In this document: positions 61,988-64,000 of the stretch, piece after piece
Layout: the number at the start of each line of letters is the position of its first letter
Position numbering within the stretch: position 1 is the stretch's first letter
NCBI GenBank assembly: GCA_963724625.1
Contig: CAVRVO010000005.1
Span: forward strand, 1-64,000
Source of the DNA: DATBVX01 sp963724625
Lineage (GTDB): Bacteria > Pseudomonadota > Gammaproteobacteria > Steroidobacterales > Steroidobacteraceae
Reading direction: 5' to 3'
Length of the DNA stretch: 64,000 nucleotides
The notes under the pieces: model-generated
Database searches by the model: none
Told to the model about the DNA's origin: nothing
Seen by the model: the letters and a program-made list of their open reading frames with translations, nothing else
Program-made: the position numbers and the translations under genes

Positions 61988-64000
61988 TCAGAACTTCTGG
62001 CCGAACTTCAGTCCGTACGTGCGCGGTCGATTCGTAAACGTGTACGGATTAACGCCGCACGCGGTGGTTGGGCACAAGATGTACTTGTATATCTCGGCTC
62101 GCTCGTCGAAAGCATTATTCACATATAGCTCGAGCGAGTAGTTACTCTTCGAGATACCGGCGGAAAAGTCGGCAATGGTGTACGCATCCAGCTCGCCGGT
62201 AGACGCCCGGTCCTCGATCTGCAGGTCCGAGAAAGTCTTGCCGTTGTAGACCACGGCCCCTTGCAGGTAAGAATCGAACTGACCCACCGGGAACGTGTAG
62301 CGCGCGGTCAGGTTAGCTTTGAGATCCGGTGTTATGGGCAACTGCGTTCCTTTGGGGGCAGTGGGCGGCAAGGTGGGATCCGGGATGTAGTCCGACGTCA
62401 GCTCCGCGTTGAGTCGTGTCAGCCCGCCCGACATCGTCAGTTGGTCCGTAGGTGCCCAGGCGAAATTGAGTTCGATGCCCTTGATCTCGGCTGAGCCTGC
62501 ATTGCGGATGACAGTGAGGCCCGAGCCGCTCGGGGGCAGGAATGAGAACTGCACATCATCCCATTCCTCGTAGAAGAGCGCGCCATTGAACCTGAACCGG
62601 TTACCACCCCAGGTCGTCTTCCAGCCAAACTCATAGTTCGTCAGCGTGTCCGGTTTATAAGGCGGCACGGTGCCATTGCGATTGATGCCGCCGGGACGGA
62701 ATCCCTCCGAGTAGGTGAGGTACACCATCGCGTCGTCGGTGAGGTGGTAGGTGGCGTTGAACTTGGGGATAGTCCCTGTATCGGTGACCTTGTCATCGAG
62801 ATTTGTACACGGCGCCGTGTTGTACGGCACCCATGTTGACGGATCTCCGCAGAAGAACTCGCCATAGTTGCTGCTGTAGTTCGCACCGAAGCCGAAAAAG
62901 CCCTTCAGCGTGCTCTCGGTATCGTAATAGCGGAAGCCGCCCGTGAGACTCAGTTTATCGGTGACATCGAAGGTGACTTCGCCGAACACCGCCCAATCCG
63001 TATCCGTGCGACGCTGGTCCGTCAGCCAGAGCGTGTCGGGCTTACCGGTCACCTCGATCTGACTGCCGAGACCGTCGATGGCGTAGCGCTGATAGATATC
63101 GTGCTGCTGATCCTGATAGAACAGCCCGGCAACGAAGCGCAGGCGCTGGTCGGACGGCGACGCAAGGCGAATCTCGTGACTTTGCCGCTTGTAACCATCG
63201 GTGCCATGGACGTACTGGGATGGATTCGCGAGCGGAACGCCGGCGTCATCAACCCACGAACTGCCGTAGCCGCAGCACTGGTCGTAGAAGTACGAGTAAT
63301 CGGAATAATCGGCGTTGACGACATCATCGCGCCTGAGGTAGGCACCGGCATACACGAGATCGAAATTGCCAATCTTGCCCTCCACTGTCAGCGCAGCCTG
63401 CCACCACTTGTCTTCTGTGTTTTCCGGGTAGAACCGGTAAAGCTTCAGATCGCCCACTTTCGGGTCGTAGGCAAAGCTGCCATTCGTCGTCTGATTCTGC
63501 CCCATGATCGCCGGCGTGATCGTCCAGCTGTCATTGAGGTCGATCTTCAGTGCGGCGCGAGCGCCATACGTTTCCGCAGTGTTGTATTCATTATCGGGGC
63601 GGTTGAAAGCCGTGGTGCAGCCCGAGCCCGGAGGCGCCGGATCCACATTAGTCATGCAGCCGCCTGACGTGGCGAACGTCCGCGAGCCGGCGACGTTTTT
63701 GATGTACCCGGAATCATCTTCGTACCACCCGACGAGACGAACGGCCGCGGAGTCACCGATCGGCACGTTCAAGAAGCCTTCGGCTACGTAACCCTCGCTG
63801 CCCTCGCTGACGGAGTTGAGCTCCAGGTCGTAGCCAGCCTTGAAGGCGGTTGGGTCGGGTTGGTTGGTAATGATGCGGATGGTGCCGGCCTCTGAACTCG
63901 CCCCGTAGAGCGTACCCTGCGGGCCGGCAAGCGCTTCGATCCGGGCGACATCGTAAATATGCAGATCGACCGCGCCCTGAATCGTCGTGATGGGCTGCTC
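61988..64000 (-). CDS. TonB-dependent outer-membrane receptor, 5' end outside window
   Basis: About 670 codons of a TonB-dependent receptor. At the right edge is plug-domain sequence (DVARIEALAGPQGTLYGASSEAGTIRIIT), followed by many amphipathic beta-strands of the barrel, for example NYEFGWKTTWGGNRFRFNGALFYEEWDDVQ. The protein ends in GLKFGQKF with the terminal Phe needed for outer-membrane assembly. The TonB box and signal are beyond base 64000. It is convergent with the sulfotransferase gene, nine bases away. Import of a siderophore, glycan fragment or similar large ligand is expected. Confidence 0.93.
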   Translation of the reverse strand, partial: EQPITTIQGAVDLHIYDVARIEALAGPQGTLYGASSEAGTIRIITNQPDPTAFKAGYDLELNSVSEGSEGYVAEGFLNVPIGDSAAVRLVGWYEDDSGYIKNVAGSRTFATSGGCMTNVDPAPPGSGCTTAFNRPDNEYNTAETYGARAALKIDLNDSWTITPAIMGQNQTTNGSFAYDPKVGDLKLYRFYPENTEDKWWQAALTVEGKIGNFDLVYAGAYLRRDDVVNADYSDYSYFYDQCCGYGSSWVDDAGVPLANPSQYVHGTDGYKRQSHEIRLASPSDQRLRFVAGLFYQDQQHDIYQRYAIDGLGSQIEVTGKPDTLWLTDQRRTDTDWAVFGEVTFDVTDKLSLTGGFRYYDTESTLKGFFGFGANYSSNYGEFFCGDPSTWVPYNTAPCTNLDDKVTDTGTIPKFNATYHLTDDAMVYLTYSEGFRPGGINRNGTVPPYKPDTLTNYEFGWKTTWGGNRFRFNGALFYEEWDDVQFSFLPPSGSGLTVIRNAGSAEIKGIELNFAWAPTDQLTMSGGLTRLNAELTSDYIPDPTLPPTAPKGTQLPITPDLKANLTARYTFPVGQFDSYLQGAVVYNGKTFSDLQIEDRASTGELDAYTIADFSAGISKSNYSLELYVNNAFDERAEIYKYILCPTTACGVNPYTFTNRPRTYGLKFGQKF

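Noticed and set aside
1..64000. CRISPR arrays, rRNA genes, insertion sequences or prophage
   Set aside because: No spaced direct repeats, rRNA sequence, transposase or phage structural genes were seen.

Overview
The window is GC-rich, densely packed chromosomal DNA from a Gram-negative heterotroph. A TonB-dependent receptor, GH3 glycosidases with export signals, a Weimberg-type xylose operon with a XylR-like LacI regulator, HemJ, and a tRNA with encoded CCA all fit a plant-polysaccharide-degrading gammaproteobacterium of the Xanthomonadales/Steroidobacter kind. That placement is inferred from gene content only.

Region 1 (1-9.5 kb) is a pentose or hemicellulose transport and hydrolysis block. 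It holds the end of a GguC/AraD1-type sugar-acid dehydratase, a YtfQ-YtfR-YtfT-YjfF-like furanose ABC transporter, a CE1-type esterase and a GH3 glycosidase with a PA14-like insert. An unrecognised open stretch and a tryptophan-halogenase relic follow. The first 2.5 kb carries about seven frameshifts. Region 2 (9.5-21 kb) is mixed: PBP7-like endopeptidase, tRNA-Arg(ACG), upp, aquaporin, O-methyltransferase, ArsC-like protein, AraC regulator, GFA protein, phospholipase-D-like protein and two MFS transporters.

Region 3 (21-34 kb) is a xylose regulon. A GH3 enzyme faces away from a Gfo/Idh-type oxidoreductase; then come a LacI/XylR regulator, a xylose-type symporter, and the five Weimberg functions in the order XylX, XylA, XylB, XylC, XylD. 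Three sites of the form TGNTANCGNTANCA lie before the GH3 gene, the regulator and the symporter. Xylosides released outside the cytoplasm would be imported, oxidised and dehydrated to 2-oxoglutarate. XylD carries one frameshift. Another PA14-containing GH3 gene lies beyond it on the minus strand.

Region 4 (37.6-46.2 kb, mostly minus strand) suggests peptide use: amidohydrolase/prolidase-like lipoprotein, APC amino-acid transporter, DmpA-type aminopeptidase, prolyl-oligopeptidase-family peptidase and a TolB-PHP (CehA/McbA) metallohydrolase. Region 5 (46.9-53.9 kb) encodes two class III aminotransferases, a glutamate-semialdehyde-type dehydrogenase and both subunits of a CoA-transferase. Inserted between those subunits is a complete fluoride-resistance unit: a fluoride riboswitch, crcB and a DUF190 gene. 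This is the most unusual arrangement in the window.

Region 6 (54-64 kb) holds a YadG/YadH-like ABC exporter, a periplasmic peroxiredoxin, a ribbon-helix-helix/RelE toxin-antitoxin pair, hemJ, a frameshifted DsbA-like protein, a frameshifted cyclic-nucleotide-binding/thioredoxin-reductase-like fusion, a heavily frameshifted TPR-sulfotransferase, and the C-terminal two thirds of a TonB-dependent receptor that runs off the window. Frameshifts cluster at 0.45-2.45 kb and 57.9-61.0 kb, so either local sequence error or gene decay must be considered there.
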